Source of the DNA: DAINBT01 sp036732785
Lineage (GTDB): Bacteria > Planctomycetota > Phycisphaerae > Sedimentisphaerales > SM23-30
Assembly (NCBI GenBank): GCA_964537505.1
Contig: CAZICK010000018.1
Span: 1 to 50,521, forward strand
DNA: 50,521 nucleotides
Reading direction: 5' to 3'
Shown: piece after piece, positions 1-8,202 of the stretch
Layout: each line of letters starts with the position of its first letter
Position numbering within the stretch: the stretch's first letter is position 1
Notes under the pieces: model-generated
The model's database searches: none
What the model was told of the DNA's origin: nothing
Seen by the model: the letters and a program-made list of their open reading frames with translations, nothing else
Program-made: the position numbers and the translations under genes

Positions 1-240
1 CACTTACATCAATTCCAGCAACGTAAAATAAGCACTTACATCAATTCCCCACAACGAAAAATAAGGAGTTACATCAATCCCCCGCCACCAAAAACAAGCA
101 CTGTAGTTGTCATGCCCGACTTGATCGGGCATCCAGTACAACAATTTCCCGCTACCAAAAATAAGGAGTTATGTTCATTTCCGCCGAACGAAAAATAAAG
201 ACTTACATCAATTTTCCGCTACCAAAAATAAGCACTTACG
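1..240. repeat. Array of imperfect ~33-bp direct repeats
   Basis: About six to seven degenerate copies of a ~33-bp unit lie head to tail. Each has the core AAAAATAAG followed by CACTTAC or GAGTTAC, then roughly ATCAATTCCCCGC. One unit (about 97-165) is interrupted by a hairpin insertion. The unit contains the short dyad TAAGcaCTTA. The same units occur in reverse orientation at the right end of the window (50432-50521). Copies differ by substitutions and spacing, so this is not a CRISPR. It is probably an intergenic repeat family of this genome, and the window probably ends here because the repeat broke the assembly. Confidence 0.75.
112..132. repeat. Hairpin inside the terminal repeat array
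   Basis: ATGCCCGA and TCGGGCAT form a perfect 8-bp stem around a 5-base loop (CTTGA). The hairpin interrupts one unit of the ~33-bp array and has no T-run, so it is not a classical terminator. It resembles the short palindromic repeats scattered between genes in many bacteria; only this copy was noticed in the window. Confidence 0.55.
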
Positions 241-622
241 ACAGGGTCAATCTCACCCGAACCGCAAGCTGCCGCTCGGCCGTCAAGGGGCATCTCGATT
301 GTAATCAGACAAAAAAACAGGCGGGAAGTTATTTATTTACGCACATTTTCGTTATTTTTTCACTTTTTTGGGTTATATCTCCACGGCTGCCCAACCGCAT
401 TTTCAGCATTGGCAGGACGCGTTTTCAGTATCGCCGGGGCGATTTCGGTGCTCTCACTCCACCTGTTTTCAGGGCGTCCCATGACGATCAAATTGGCCTT
501 ACTCCACCTGCAACAAAAACTTATGGCAAAAAAATCAAGATAATCTCTGGAAAAAACCGATCAAGCCATTATAATCACGTTTGTGCTGAATGCACGCATT
601 GAAAGTTGCCGGAGATGGCTTT
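241..622. other. Non-coding stretch after the repeat array
   Basis: About 380 bases with no convincing gene. An open frame from 171 to 602 begins inside the repeat array, and its translation looks like no known protein and has no ribosome-binding site. Two short similar phrases (CTCACTCCACCTG near 453 and CTTACTCCACCTG near 500) are the only internal repetition seen. It probably holds the promoter of the amidase-like gene, but no good -35/-10 pair stands out. Confidence 0.4.
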
Positions 623-1168
623 ATGGATAGCCCGGTGAGTCTAAGCCCAAGGGCGGTCATACGCAAGGACGCTGATATGCTCGATCAAGGACGGTTGTTA
701 AGAGTTGTGTTTGTGCTCATGGCGGCGATGACCGTCGGCGCGATGGTTTTGTTGGCACTGGAGGGCAAACCCATAAAGCCCACGGCCTTCAGTTTGGCCG
801 GCGAACCACAGTTGAATCCGGTTCATACGGCCTTGGCAACCCAGGCGGGGATTAAACCGGGCCGATGGCATTGTTTCGAGGTTTTGTACGAGCGGCATGA
901 CAGTCCGGCTGTGGCGATGTCATATCACTTCGTGATCGGCAATGGCGAGAACAAACAGGATGGCCAAATATATTCTACACACCATTGGGACAAACAACTC
1001 GCCTGTTCCAATACGCCCGACGCGGAACATACTATCAGGATTTGTCTTATCAGCAAATCCGCTGAGCCGGGCAGTACTCCCAGGCAAAAAAGACGACTAA
1101 ACGCATTGGTCAAATATCTGGTGGAACAATGCCAGATTGAGCCGAAAATCAATCGGAAAGACCAATAA
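623..1168 (+). CDS. Membrane-anchored, probably inactive N-acetylmuramoyl-L-alanine amidase-like (PGRP) protein
   Basis: A 181-residue protein with one N-terminal membrane segment (about residues 30-48), so the rest probably lies outside the cytoplasm. The second half matches the peptidoglycan-recognition / amidase_2 fold: SYHFVIGNG, then DGQIY, a W followed by KQLA, then IRICLI and a final QKRRLNALVKYL helix, in the order seen in amidases. By eye, the zinc-binding His expected at the start of the domain (family HHS) is replaced around FEVLYERHD, and the His of the usual GAH motif is absent (LACSN). I infer loss of catalysis and possible retention of peptidoglycan binding. Start chosen at ATG 623 because GGAG lies 8 bases upstream; an in-frame ATG at 590 is less well placed. 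Confidence 0.6.
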   Translation: MDSPVSLSPRAVIRKDADMLDQGRLLRVVFVLMAAMTVGAMVLLALEGKPIKPTAFSLAGEPQLNPVHTALATQAGIKPGRWHCFEVLYERHDSPAVAMSYHFVIGNGENKQDGQIYSTHHWDKQLACSNTPDAEHTIRICLISKSAEPGSTPRQKRRLNALVKYLVEQCQIEPKINRKDQ

Positions 1169-1652
1169 TTTCTTACAGATACCCGTATCGGCCCGGGAAA
1201 TCATTTATTTTAACCCTTTTAATTATAAGCAGTTATGTGTTTTTTGGTTATTTCTGCTGTTTGTTTGCTTCAATATGCTTGAAAAAAGACGATGATGATG
1301 TATAATCGGTGGACGGGCTGCTTGGTGTTGTGGCACTGAGTAGGACGTTCAGGCGGTGGCTGGTGATGGGCCAGGCGATGGTGATGGCTGGTGCGGTGTT
1401 GGCGGCGGCGCCTTGGCCGGCGATGGTGGCTGTGGCGGTTGTGTTTTGCGGGAAAGCGCGAAATTTTTATGCAATAATACTATAATAGCTTTTTGTTTTA
1501 TCCGCGTTTTTCCCTCCGTCCGAACTTCATCGATCCACTTTGCCGCCTGTGAGATGGTGACCAGCGAAGCTGGAAAAGCCCAAATGGTACGAAACCCCAC
1601 ACCCAGTAGTTTCGTCAGGTTTTCGATCAGCCTGCCATGCCGATGATGTGTA
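1169..1652. other. Intergenic region with promoter and G-rich low-complexity leader
   Basis: A 484-base gap. It contains a good sigma70-type promoter (1279-1306), then a stretch at about 1353-1442 rich in GGYGATGG and GGCTGGTG-like words. A GTG-initiated open frame (1356-1646) spans this, but its glycine-rich start is a by-product of the simple sequence and the rest resembles nothing, so I treat it as untranslated leader of the kinase gene. Confidence 0.45.
1279..1306 (+). promoter_or_regulatory. Predicted sigma70-type promoter upstream of the kinase/phosphatase genes
   Basis: TTGAAA (1279-1284), a 16-base spacer and TATAAT (1301-1306). The match is strong, but it lies about 350 bases before the kinase start, implying a long G-rich leader or a small transcript of its own. 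Confidence 0.5.
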
Positions 1653-2618
1653 ATGTGTGTTCTGTTAAGCAGGATGAGTTTTGGTCTGTTAGAGGCTGGT
1701 AGTATTAAGGAGTGTGGTGCAAAGGTGTTGGAGTCGATTCGAACGCGAAATTTAATTTTTGGATCCGAGGAAACGCCGTCTTATGAGGGCTACGAAGTGA
1801 TCCGACGTCTTGGCGTGGGCGCCGGGAGTGTTATCTATGCGGTCAGAAGCAAGAAGACCGATGAGATATTTGCCTTGAAGCATGTAATGCGTCTGAATGG
1901 TCAGGATAAACGTATGATTGCCCAGGTGGAAAACGAACACCATATAGCCAACCAGGTCAATCATCCTTATGTCCGCAGTGTTTACGAGATTAAACGTTTT
2001 AAGCGGTTTTTTCAGACTCGTGAGGTTTTTCTTCTGATGGAGTACTGTCCGGGCGTGAGTCTGGAGCAGAGTCCGCGTCGGTCGATTATAGATTTGCTTT
2101 TGATTTTTCGCATGGTTGCTGACGGTCTGAGCGGTATGCATAGTTGTGGTTTGCTGCATTGTGACATAAAGCCCAACAATATAATCATAGCGGAAAACGG
2201 CAGTATTCGGATCATTGATCTGGGTCAGAGTTGTCCGATCGGAACGATTAAGCCCAGAATCCAAGGTACGCCTGATTATATTGCCCCGGAACAGGTCAAG
2301 CGTAAGCCTCTAAGCAAACAGACCGACGTTTTTAATCTCGGTGCGAGCATATATTGGGCCTTTACCGGCAGCCATATTCCTACGCTGATACCCAAGAAAG
2401 CCGACCGTGTTGAAATAGCCAAACCCAGCAACGTAGGGTCTCCCCTGAGTCCACATGAGATTAAACCCAAGATACCCGTGGGGGTTTCAAACCTTATTAT
2501 GGAATGCGTTGATGAAAAACCGTGGAACCGGCCATCGGATATGCCTACCTTAATTTCCCGTTTGGATTTGTTGATTCACATGATAGCCGGTGGTAAACCG
2601 ACTACGAATTCAGACTGA
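1653..2618 (+). CDS. Hanks-type serine/threonine protein kinase
   Basis: A 321-residue soluble kinase with the domain from about residue 45 to 310 and no membrane segment. Visible motifs: glycine loop LGVGAGSVIYAV, the ATP-binding Lys in FALKHV, catalytic loop HCDIKPNN (HCD in place of HRD, catalytic Asp kept), metal-binding DLG in IIDLGQS, and GTPDYIAPEQ for the APE segment. The key residues are present, so it is probably active. The stop codon overlaps the ATG of the downstream phosphatase (TGATG at 2616-2620), so the two are co-translated and likely antagonistic. Start is uncertain: ATG 1653 or ATG 1674, neither with a clear ribosome-binding site. Confidence 0.88.
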   Translation: MCVLLSRMSFGLLEAGSIKECGAKVLESIRTRNLIFGSEETPSYEGYEVIRRLGVGAGSVIYAVRSKKTDEIFALKHVMRLNGQDKRMIAQVENEHHIANQVNHPYVRSVYEIKRFKRFFQTREVFLLMEYCPGVSLEQSPRRSIIDLLLIFRMVADGLSGMHSCGLLHCDIKPNNIIIAENGSIRIIDLGQSCPIGTIKPRIQGTPDYIAPEQVKRKPLSKQTDVFNLGASIYWAFTGSHIPTLIPKKADRVEIAKPSNVGSPLSPHEIKPKIPVGVSNLIMECVDEKPWNRPSDMPTLISRLDLLIHMIAGGKPTTNSD

Positions 2619-3469
2619 TGACTACCAAGGAAATTATCGCTGTTCTTGAACAAGCAGTGCGGGCCAATCGTGAGGACCGCTGCCGTGAGGGGAATCTCAT
2701 TCACCTGAAAGGCCCCGGCGAAGTCGTAATGACGGGCGATCTGCACGGCAATGAGCGTAATTTTGAAAAACTTGTCCGCTTTGCTCGACTGGAGAGCAAT
2801 CCAAGCCGTCATCTTATCCTTCATGAACTTTTGCATAGTGCCAATTCTGATACTCCCGGTCAGTGCCATTCGTATCTGCTGGTTGCCCGTGTTGCCCAGT
2901 TGAAGGCACGGTTTCCTCATCAGGTCCATTGTCTGCTGGGTAATCACGCCATGGCACAGGTCACGCGTGATGAAGTGCTCAAGGGCGGACAAGCGATGGT
3001 CCGTGCGCTTAACGCCGGTTTGTTCGCCGCGTTCGGTTCGAACTCACAGATGGTTGCACAAGCGATTGATCAGTTCATATTTTCATTGCCGATTGCTGCC
3101 AAGAGCGACAATCGAGTTTGGATGTCCCATTCACTGCCTTCGTCGCGTCATCTGGACGATTTCGATAACGGTATCTTTGAGAAAGAGCTTTCGCTGGAAG
3201 ATATGCTGTCTGATTCGTCACTGCATGCTTTGATCTGGGATCGTGTCCACAACAAAAAGTGCCTGGAGAGGCTTGGCCGGATGTGGGATGTGGATATGTT
3301 TATCGTGGGTCATCAGCCCCAGGGGCAGGGCTATGGCCGAAATCATAAGCGGATGATTATCCTGGCCTGCGATCATAGTCACGGTTGTTTCCTGCCGTTT
3401 GAGTTGTGTCGAACATACGAGCCGGATGAACTGTTTGCGCAGATCAAGGCCCTGGCGGCAATAGCGTAA
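2618..3469 (+). CDS. Metallophosphatase of the PPP type, partner of the kinase
   Basis: A 283-residue calcineurin-like phosphatase. Metal-binding motifs: GDLHGN (about residue 40), LLGNHAMAQ (about 108), WMSHSLP (about 168) and VGHQPQG (about 230). The usual second motif GDxxDRG is replaced by LILHELLHSA; I recall a comparable variant (LILQE-type) in planctomycete homologues, so this may be a family trait rather than damage. It overlaps the kinase gene by one base, which suggests dephosphorylation of the kinase or its targets. The gene ends 55 bases before the pilT-like gene on the same strand. Confidence 0.8.
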   Translation: MTTKEIIAVLEQAVRANREDRCREGNLIHLKGPGEVVMTGDLHGNERNFEKLVRFARLESNPSRHLILHELLHSANSDTPGQCHSYLLVARVAQLKARFPHQVHCLLGNHAMAQVTRDEVLKGGQAMVRALNAGLFAAFGSNSQMVAQAIDQFIFSLPIAAKSDNRVWMSHSLPSSRHLDDFDNGIFEKELSLEDMLSDSSLHALIWDRVHNKKCLERLGRMWDVDMFIVGHQPQGQGYGRNHKRMIILACDHSHGCFLPFELCRTYEPDELFAQIKALAAIA

Positions 3470-3524
3470 TACTCAACCGGGCCGGACAAATTGAGTAAAG
3501 ATAAAACGGGAAGACCCGATCATT

Positions 3525-4571
3525 ATGAGTGCAACTGACATAGAGACACTTTTGCGGCAGTTGGTTCAAGCCGATCATGCCAGCGATTTAATTATAACGG
3601 TGGGACAACCGCCGCAATTGCGGATTTGCAATGAGCTGACACCGCTTAATGATGTCTGCCTGAGTCCCGATGACACAGAGCGGTTGTGCCTGTCTCTTTT
3701 GGATAAGGAACAGACACAGAGATTTCTTCGTGACAAGGAGTTAGACATTTCTTATGCGATTGAAGGGTCTGGTCGGTTCCGGATAAATATGTATCGTCAG
3801 CAGAGATGCCTGGCAATGGCGGCACGTGTAATTCGTGATCGTATTCCCGATTTTGAAGAGTTGCGACTGCCCGATGTAATTCGGAAATTCGCTACTTTTC
3901 AGCGAGGTCTTGTGTTGATTACCGGTCCCATCGGCAGTGGTAAAACGACCACAGTAGCAGCTATGGTGAATTACATAAACAGGACGCGCAAATGCCATAT
4001 TGTTTGTATAGAAGATCCTATCGAATACGCCCATTCTCATATTTTGGCAACAGTTGATCAACGTGAAGTCGGTATCGACACAAAATCTTTTGCCGAGGCA
4101 CTTCGTCGCGTTTTGCGTCAGTCTATGGATGTGGTGGTAATAGGAGAAATACGTGATCGCATTTCCGCCCAGGCGGCATTGACCCTGGCGGAGACGGGAC
4201 ATCTGACTTTGGCAACCCTTCATACGAACGGCACGGTCGCGTCGGTCAATCGTTTGGTCGATATGTTTCCTCCTGAACAGATATGTCAGATCAGAACCCA
4301 ACTGGCCGCCTTTCTGGCAGGTGTAATCTGGCAGCAGTTATTGCCTTCGGCCAACGATAAAGGACTTGTGGTTGCATGTGAGATAATGAAGGCGACCACC
4401 GGTATCCGGTCTATGATAAGGCACGGTAAAATGCACGAGATATACAGTGCTATTGAGTCCGGTAAACAATACGAAATGTGGACAATGAAACAAGCCATGG
4501 AACAATTGGTACAAGATGGATTGATCGATGTCGAATGGCTCGATAAAGGTTCAGGTATTCACGCTTACTAA
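3525..4571 (+). CDS. pilT: PilT-type twitching motility / pilus retraction ATPase
   Basis: 348 residues, the usual PilT length. Walker A GPIGSGKT is at residues 134-141, the Asp box EDPIE at 163-167, Walker B VVVIGEIRD near 203-211, and the His box TLHTNG near 231-236. The C-terminal GIRSMIRHGKMHEI matches the AIRNLIREGK helix typical of PilT rather than PilB. It is a hexameric cytoplasmic motor that powers pilus depolymerisation. It is the only pilus ATPase in the window, so either the extension ATPase lies elsewhere or this protein does both jobs. Confidence 0.9.
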   Translation: MSATDIETLLRQLVQADHASDLIITVGQPPQLRICNELTPLNDVCLSPDDTERLCLSLLDKEQTQRFLRDKELDISYAIEGSGRFRINMYRQQRCLAMAARVIRDRIPDFEELRLPDVIRKFATFQRGLVLITGPIGSGKTTTVAAMVNYINRTRKCHIVCIEDPIEYAHSHILATVDQREVGIDTKSFAEALRRVLRQSMDVVVIGEIRDRISAQAALTLAETGHLTLATLHTNGTVASVNRLVDMFPPEQICQIRTQLAAFLAGVIWQQLLPSANDKGLVVACEIMKATTGIRSMIRHGKMHEIYSAIESGKQYEMWTMKQAMEQLVQDGLIDVEWLDKGSGIHAY

Positions 4572-4983
4572 AGGTGTAATTCTGCTGTTGATGTGTATTA
4601 TTTTCGTCTGATACCCAATTTTGGTATAAGAATTCCGATATATTTTCACAACTCCTTAAGTTGTAATGGTTTACAGGTTATGTTTATCTATATTGCCTAA
4701 ATTGCCCAGATGGACGGCCCATATTGGCCGCATTTATTTGCCTGGTGAAAAAAATTTGCAAAATAGTCTTGACAACAGGCTTAAAGGGCGGTAAAATGGG
4801 GGTACTAAAGGAGATGTAGGTGCTGGAAGGAAGGTGAAGGATGCGAGGGAAATGTTTCCACTCTTCCAACCGCTTTCATATTGTTTGGTTGTTTGCGCGC
4901 CTTTCTGGTATCATGTGTTGTGGTTTGATTTTGGCTTAGTAATGGCGATTTGGGTTGCTTGATTTTGGAGTTTCTTTCCAGGT
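4572..4983. other. Intergenic region between pilT and pilC-like genes
   Basis: A 412-base AT-rich gap separating the kinase/phosphatase/pilT block from the pilC-like gene. It contains the promoter at 4769-4797. I see no hairpin-plus-T-run terminator, RNA gene or convincing small gene in it. Confidence 0.45.
4769..4797 (+). promoter_or_regulatory. Strong predicted sigma70-type promoter for the pilus gene block
   Basis: Perfect -35 TTGACA (4769-4774), an ideal 17-base spacer and -10 TAAAAT (4792-4797). It is the best housekeeping promoter in the window. It faces the pilC-like gene, whose start lies 187 bases downstream. Confidence 0.65.
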
Positions 4984-6210
4984 ATGGCCTCGACTGAACT
5001 AAAGAGTTTCAAGTACACGGCGCGTACTTTGTCTGGTAATCGTGAAGAAGGTATTAGGCGTGCCGGTTCGGAAAGCGAGATTTTTTCCTGGCTGCACAGT
5101 AAGAGTCTTATTCCTGTGGAAGTGAGGAAGATAGAGACTGTCGCCAAGAAAAAAAGCCGTTCCAAAAAGGGCATCCGTGTCAAGTCGATGGATATAGCGG
5201 CGTTTTGCTGGCAATTAACAACGATGGTGGAAGGTGGAGTTACCACCGCTAGCGCATTGGACATAATTGCCAAAGATATTGACAATAAGCAGTTTGGCCA
5301 GATTATTACGGAGATTTCAGAACGTCTAAAAAGAGGCGAGTCTTTTTCGAACAGTGTTGCTGAGTATCCCAAGACGTTCAACAGTTTGTTTTGTGCTATG
5401 ATTATGGTCAGTGAGACAGGCGGTTCTTTGCCGACGGTGTTGCAGAGATTAGCGAAGTACTACGACGAACGTGACAAATTGGCTCGAAAGGTTAAAAGTG
5501 CCCTGGCCTATCCTGTTTTTTGTCTTGTGGTAATAGTAGCTGTTCTTACGATCATTATGGTCAAAGTGGTTCCTATGTTTAAGGTCATGTTCGAGCAGAT
5601 CGAAGGTGGGATGCCGGCCATGACCGAGAGTTTGATAGCTGTTTCCGATGTGTTTGTGGGAAATATTGTGTATATTATGGTGGCGGCGCCCCTGGCGGCC
5701 ATCGGCTTACTGCTTTATGCCAAAACCAGCAGTGGGCTTTCCATGTTTTCACGGTTTGTCCTGGCTCTGCCGTTATTTGGCAAGATTATTTCTCAGGCTT
5801 TTGTTGCGGTATTTTGCCGGACGGCCGGCACCCTGCTGGCGGCTGGTGTTTCGATAGTCGATTCGCTCGATATTCTGTCGAAAACGACCGGGAACGTGGT
5901 GATAAGGTCCGCCATAACGACCGCCAGGGAATGTGTTATCGCAGGGTCCAGTGTTTCGGCAGGTCTGGCCGCGACAGGTTTTTTTCCCAATATGCTGACC
6001 AGCATGATTACGGTTGGAGAAGAAAGCGGTTCTCTGCCGACTATTTTGGATAGGACCAGCGATTATTACGACCGAAAAGTCGGATCGACTATAACAACCA
6101 TGACGGCTCTTTTGGAGCCCCTGATGATTGTAACTGTTGGAGTGATAGTTTTGGTGATTGTGATAGCGTTGTATATGCCTATTTTTAGTGCTTCTGGAGT
6201 GCCAATGTAA
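4984..6210 (+). CDS. pilC: Type II secretion / type IV pilus inner-membrane platform protein (PilC/GspF family)
   Basis: 408 residues, the normal length for GspF/PilC. It has two T2SSF domains: the first holds FCWQLTTMVEGG, ALDIIAKD and MVSETGGSLPTVLQRLA; the second holds FCRTAGTLLAAGVSIVDSL and MITVGEESGSLPTILDR. Membrane segments lie near residues 172-195, 220-245 and 378-402. The protein forms the platform that couples the cytoplasmic ATPase to pilin insertion. A hairpin with a T-run follows 45 bases after the stop. Confidence 0.92.
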   Translation: MASTELKSFKYTARTLSGNREEGIRRAGSESEIFSWLHSKSLIPVEVRKIETVAKKKSRSKKGIRVKSMDIAAFCWQLTTMVEGGVTTASALDIIAKDIDNKQFGQIITEISERLKRGESFSNSVAEYPKTFNSLFCAMIMVSETGGSLPTVLQRLAKYYDERDKLARKVKSALAYPVFCLVVIVAVLTIIMVKVVPMFKVMFEQIEGGMPAMTESLIAVSDVFVGNIVYIMVAAPLAAIGLLLYAKTSSGLSMFSRFVLALPLFGKIISQAFVAVFCRTAGTLLAAGVSIVDSLDILSKTTGNVVIRSAITTARECVIAGSSVSAGLAATGFFPNMLTSMITVGEESGSLPTILDRTSDYYDRKVGSTITTMTALLEPLMIVTVGVIVLVIVIALYMPIFSASGVPM

Positions 6211-6254
6211 CATTTTGGTGAATGTTGGTGAAGTGGAGGGTTGACTTTGGATGG

Positions 6255-6276
6255 CCGGTGAAAACCGGAGGTTTTT
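6255..6276 (+). terminator. Possible rho-independent terminator after pilC
   Basis: CCGGT-GAAA-ACCGG (6255-6268), a GNRA-tetraloop hairpin, is followed by AGG and TTTTT (6272-6276). It lies just after pilC and before the pilin gene. The stem is only 5 bp, so it may be partial and separate platform from major pilin expression. Confidence 0.45.
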
Positions 6277-6364
6277 GCCTTTGTTGTGTTTAAAATGTTG
6301 TATGTGATAGAGTAGTATCACGGGAAGTTTTTGTGTGTTTTTTAATTAGTAAGGAGATGTGGTT

Positions 6365-6829
6365 ATGAAGAACAGAAGAATTGGTTTTACTTTGGTAGAA
6401 TTGATGGTTGTGGTACTGATTGTGGGTATCCTGGCGGCAGTGGCTATCCCGATCATGCGTGGCCGGATTGACTCAGCTAAGTGGACGGAAGGTAAGGCGA
6501 TGGCCGGTACCATCGCTACTAACCTGCGTGCATGGGCTGCGGAACACGGTGGAGATTACTCGAGCGTACCCGGGGCTGGAGATAAGTATGGTGTCGGTGC
6601 GCCAACTCTTGCGGAGATGGAGTTCCAAATTGGCGAGGGTGGAGATCTTGACGGCACTTATTTCAGTGAAAGTGATTATACCTGGGAAACGACCTGGGAT
6701 CCGTCGAACAATAAGGTTACGTTCTGGATCCAAGTTGATAAGGCCGGAGGCATCAATAAACCTGATTGGTGGAAGCTTGACAGTTTAGGAACCTGGACCA
6801 ATCCGGATTCTGGCGTGCCTTCGATCTAA
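6365..6829 (+). CDS. Type IV prepilin-like protein, probable major (pseudo)pilin
   Basis: A 154-residue prepilin: short basic leader MKNRRIG, cleavage between Gly and Phe, then FTLVELMVVVLIVGILAAVAIP with the conserved Glu at +5, followed by a globular Trp-rich domain. ATG 6365 is preferred because AAGGAG (6351-6356) lies 8 bases upstream; a GTG at 6359 is also in frame. It has its own ~150-base upstream region containing a GTGATA/TATCAC hairpin at 6304-6321. The strong ribosome-binding site and short length suggest an abundant subunit, though minor pilin is possible. Confidence 0.88.
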   Translation: MKNRRIGFTLVELMVVVLIVGILAAVAIPIMRGRIDSAKWTEGKAMAGTIATNLRAWAAEHGGDYSSVPGAGDKYGVGAPTLAEMEFQIGEGGDLDGTYFSESDYTWETTWDPSNNKVTFWIQVDKAGGINKPDWWKLDSLGTWTNPDSGVPSI

Positions 6830-7038
6830 TGATAGTTGTGTAGTTTATGGATTACACGCACGGGGTTGCGAGCGGCGGGATGATGTCCCGGCGCCCGTGA
6901 CCCTTCGTGCGTCCGATTGTCGCGAGCGGTGGGTTACCGCAGGCCTCGGCGGCGGAAGACGAGCTGTCGTGGCTTAGTGACATGCGAGGTTAATCTGTCA
7001 GGCAATGGGGCCGATGTGTTCCATTGCTTGGCGTGCGT

Positions 7039-7572
7039 ATGGGGAAAGAGGAAATGTTGAGGAAAATGTGCACCAATCGGCGTGTGGGTACTGGGGGATT
7101 AACGCTGATCGAAGCCATTGCTGCTATGGTTGTTCTTGGAATTGGGGTGGCAGGAACAATGATGTATCAATGTGAGGCCGCCAGGCAAACCCGATTAGCG
7201 CAGGTACAAATCACCGCTACCCGGATTGCGCAACTATTTCTTGAAGACTGGAAGGCAAATGGCGCCTGTTCCGACTACGATCCACGGGATCCCCAGATGC
7301 AGACAGACCTGCAAATGAGTATTGCACTTCTGTCTGAGGATTTTGACGAATCGGGTAACAAGTATAGTGAATATCGGCTTGTGTGCGATGGTGTGCCGTT
7401 GCATATAAGTCTTGCGCGTTCTACGGGTCTTTCCTCTGTGATACCTTACCACATCGAGATATCAGCAACTGTTCGATGGCGTATGGATTATTCAGACGGT
7501 CCTATTCGAGAGACGGACCCGTCAGTTGTTTTAGCCGCCTATGCCAGGGGCGATGAGGCTATTGCCGGATAG
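7039..7572 (+). CDS. Minor pseudopilin (PilV/GspI-like)
   Basis: About 177 residues with a prepilin signal: leader ending RRVGTGG, then LTLIEAIAAMVVLGIGVAG with Glu at +5. The hydrophobic helix begins with Leu rather than Phe, which is tolerated in minor pilins. The C-terminal domain is not recognised. The start is ambiguous: in-frame TTG 7024, ATG 7039, ATG 7054 and ATG 7066 all precede the pilin signal and none has an ideally spaced Shine-Dalgarno. It lies between the main pilin and another pseudopilin, in GspH-I-J-like order. Confidence 0.75.
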   Translation: MGKEEMLRKMCTNRRVGTGGLTLIEAIAAMVVLGIGVAGTMMYQCEAARQTRLAQVQITATRIAQLFLEDWKANGACSDYDPRDPQMQTDLQMSIALLSEDFDESGNKYSEYRLVCDGVPLHISLARSTGLSSVIPYHIEISATVRWRMDYSDGPIRETDPSVVLAAYARGDEAIAG

Positions 7573-7616
7573 GAAGATGGCGGATTTGAGAATTTAAGGA
7601 CGAAACGAGTGCCATA

Positions 7617-8192
7617 GTGTTTTATGAGGCGAAAAAACGCGGTTTTGGCTTTACTCTGGTTGAGTTGATAATGGCGATGCTGGTGTCGTTGGTTCTGATA
7701 CTAGTAGTCGGAATAGTGCTTGCCGGCGGCCAACGGAGTTGGAATCGGACTTATAATTCGGCCAATAAGCGGATAAAATCCGACGCTTTGGGTGCGGCAG
7801 CGGTTTTTAGTTCCATTGGTCGCAAGTCGGATCGCGGCAGTTATATACTTAATGATTCCGGAGACGTTGAGTTTCGGTATTGGTCATACGCCCGTGATGG
7901 TCGTTCTCGCCACGAACCAAGAGCGACCCCCACTCATTTTGCTAACTTCATATTTGATGAGGGCGCAGAGCAATTAAAAGTTGATTACGGGAAGCTATAT
8001 CCCAGCAGGCGTCTTGAGTCCACACAGGTACTGGCCGAGAATGTCACCGGTTGTCTATTTACTCACAGCCTGAAAAGCCAGGGAAATAATGTCGTACCCG
8101 GACAGGGTTGCATAAGGATGGTTCTAACGCTTACCGATCCTGAGGACGGTGAGGCTGTGACCGTCAAGAGTGCGGTTTTGTTGCGTAATTGA
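7617..8192 (+). CDS. Minor pseudopilin (PilW/GspJ-like)
   Basis: 191 residues starting at GTG 7617, the only usable start codon in frame. The N-terminus EAKKRGFG then FTLVELIMAMLVSLVLILVV is a clear prepilin signal (Gly/Phe cleavage, Glu at +5). The domain after it (QRSWNRTYN, ENVTGCLFTH) resembles GspJ/PilW-type minor pilins, which initiate pseudopilus assembly with GspI- and GspK-like partners. The next gene starts 10 bases after its stop. Confidence 0.78.
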   Translation: MFYEAKKRGFGFTLVELIMAMLVSLVLILVVGIVLAGGQRSWNRTYNSANKRIKSDALGAAAVFSSIGRKSDRGSYILNDSGDVEFRYWSYARDGRSRHEPRATPTHFANFIFDEGAEQLKVDYGKLYPSRRLESTQVLAENVTGCLFTHSLKSQGNNVVPGQGCIRMVLTLTDPEDGEAVTVKSAVLLRN

Positions 8193-8202
8193 AAGTTGTG
8201 TT

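Noticed and set aside
1..240. CRISPR array
   Set aside because: Units vary in both halves, there are no conserved repeats with unique spacers of constant length, and no cas genes are nearby.
171..602. Open frame of 143 codons
   Set aside because: It starts inside the repeat array, has no ribosome-binding site, and its translation matches nothing recognisable.
1356..1646. Glycine-rich open frame of 96 codons
   Set aside because: The Gly run is produced by low-complexity G-rich DNA; GTG start without a Shine-Dalgarno and no domain.
5773..6321. Minus-strand open frame across pilC
   Set aside because: Antisense to a well-supported PilC/GspF gene; composition is that of a shadow frame.
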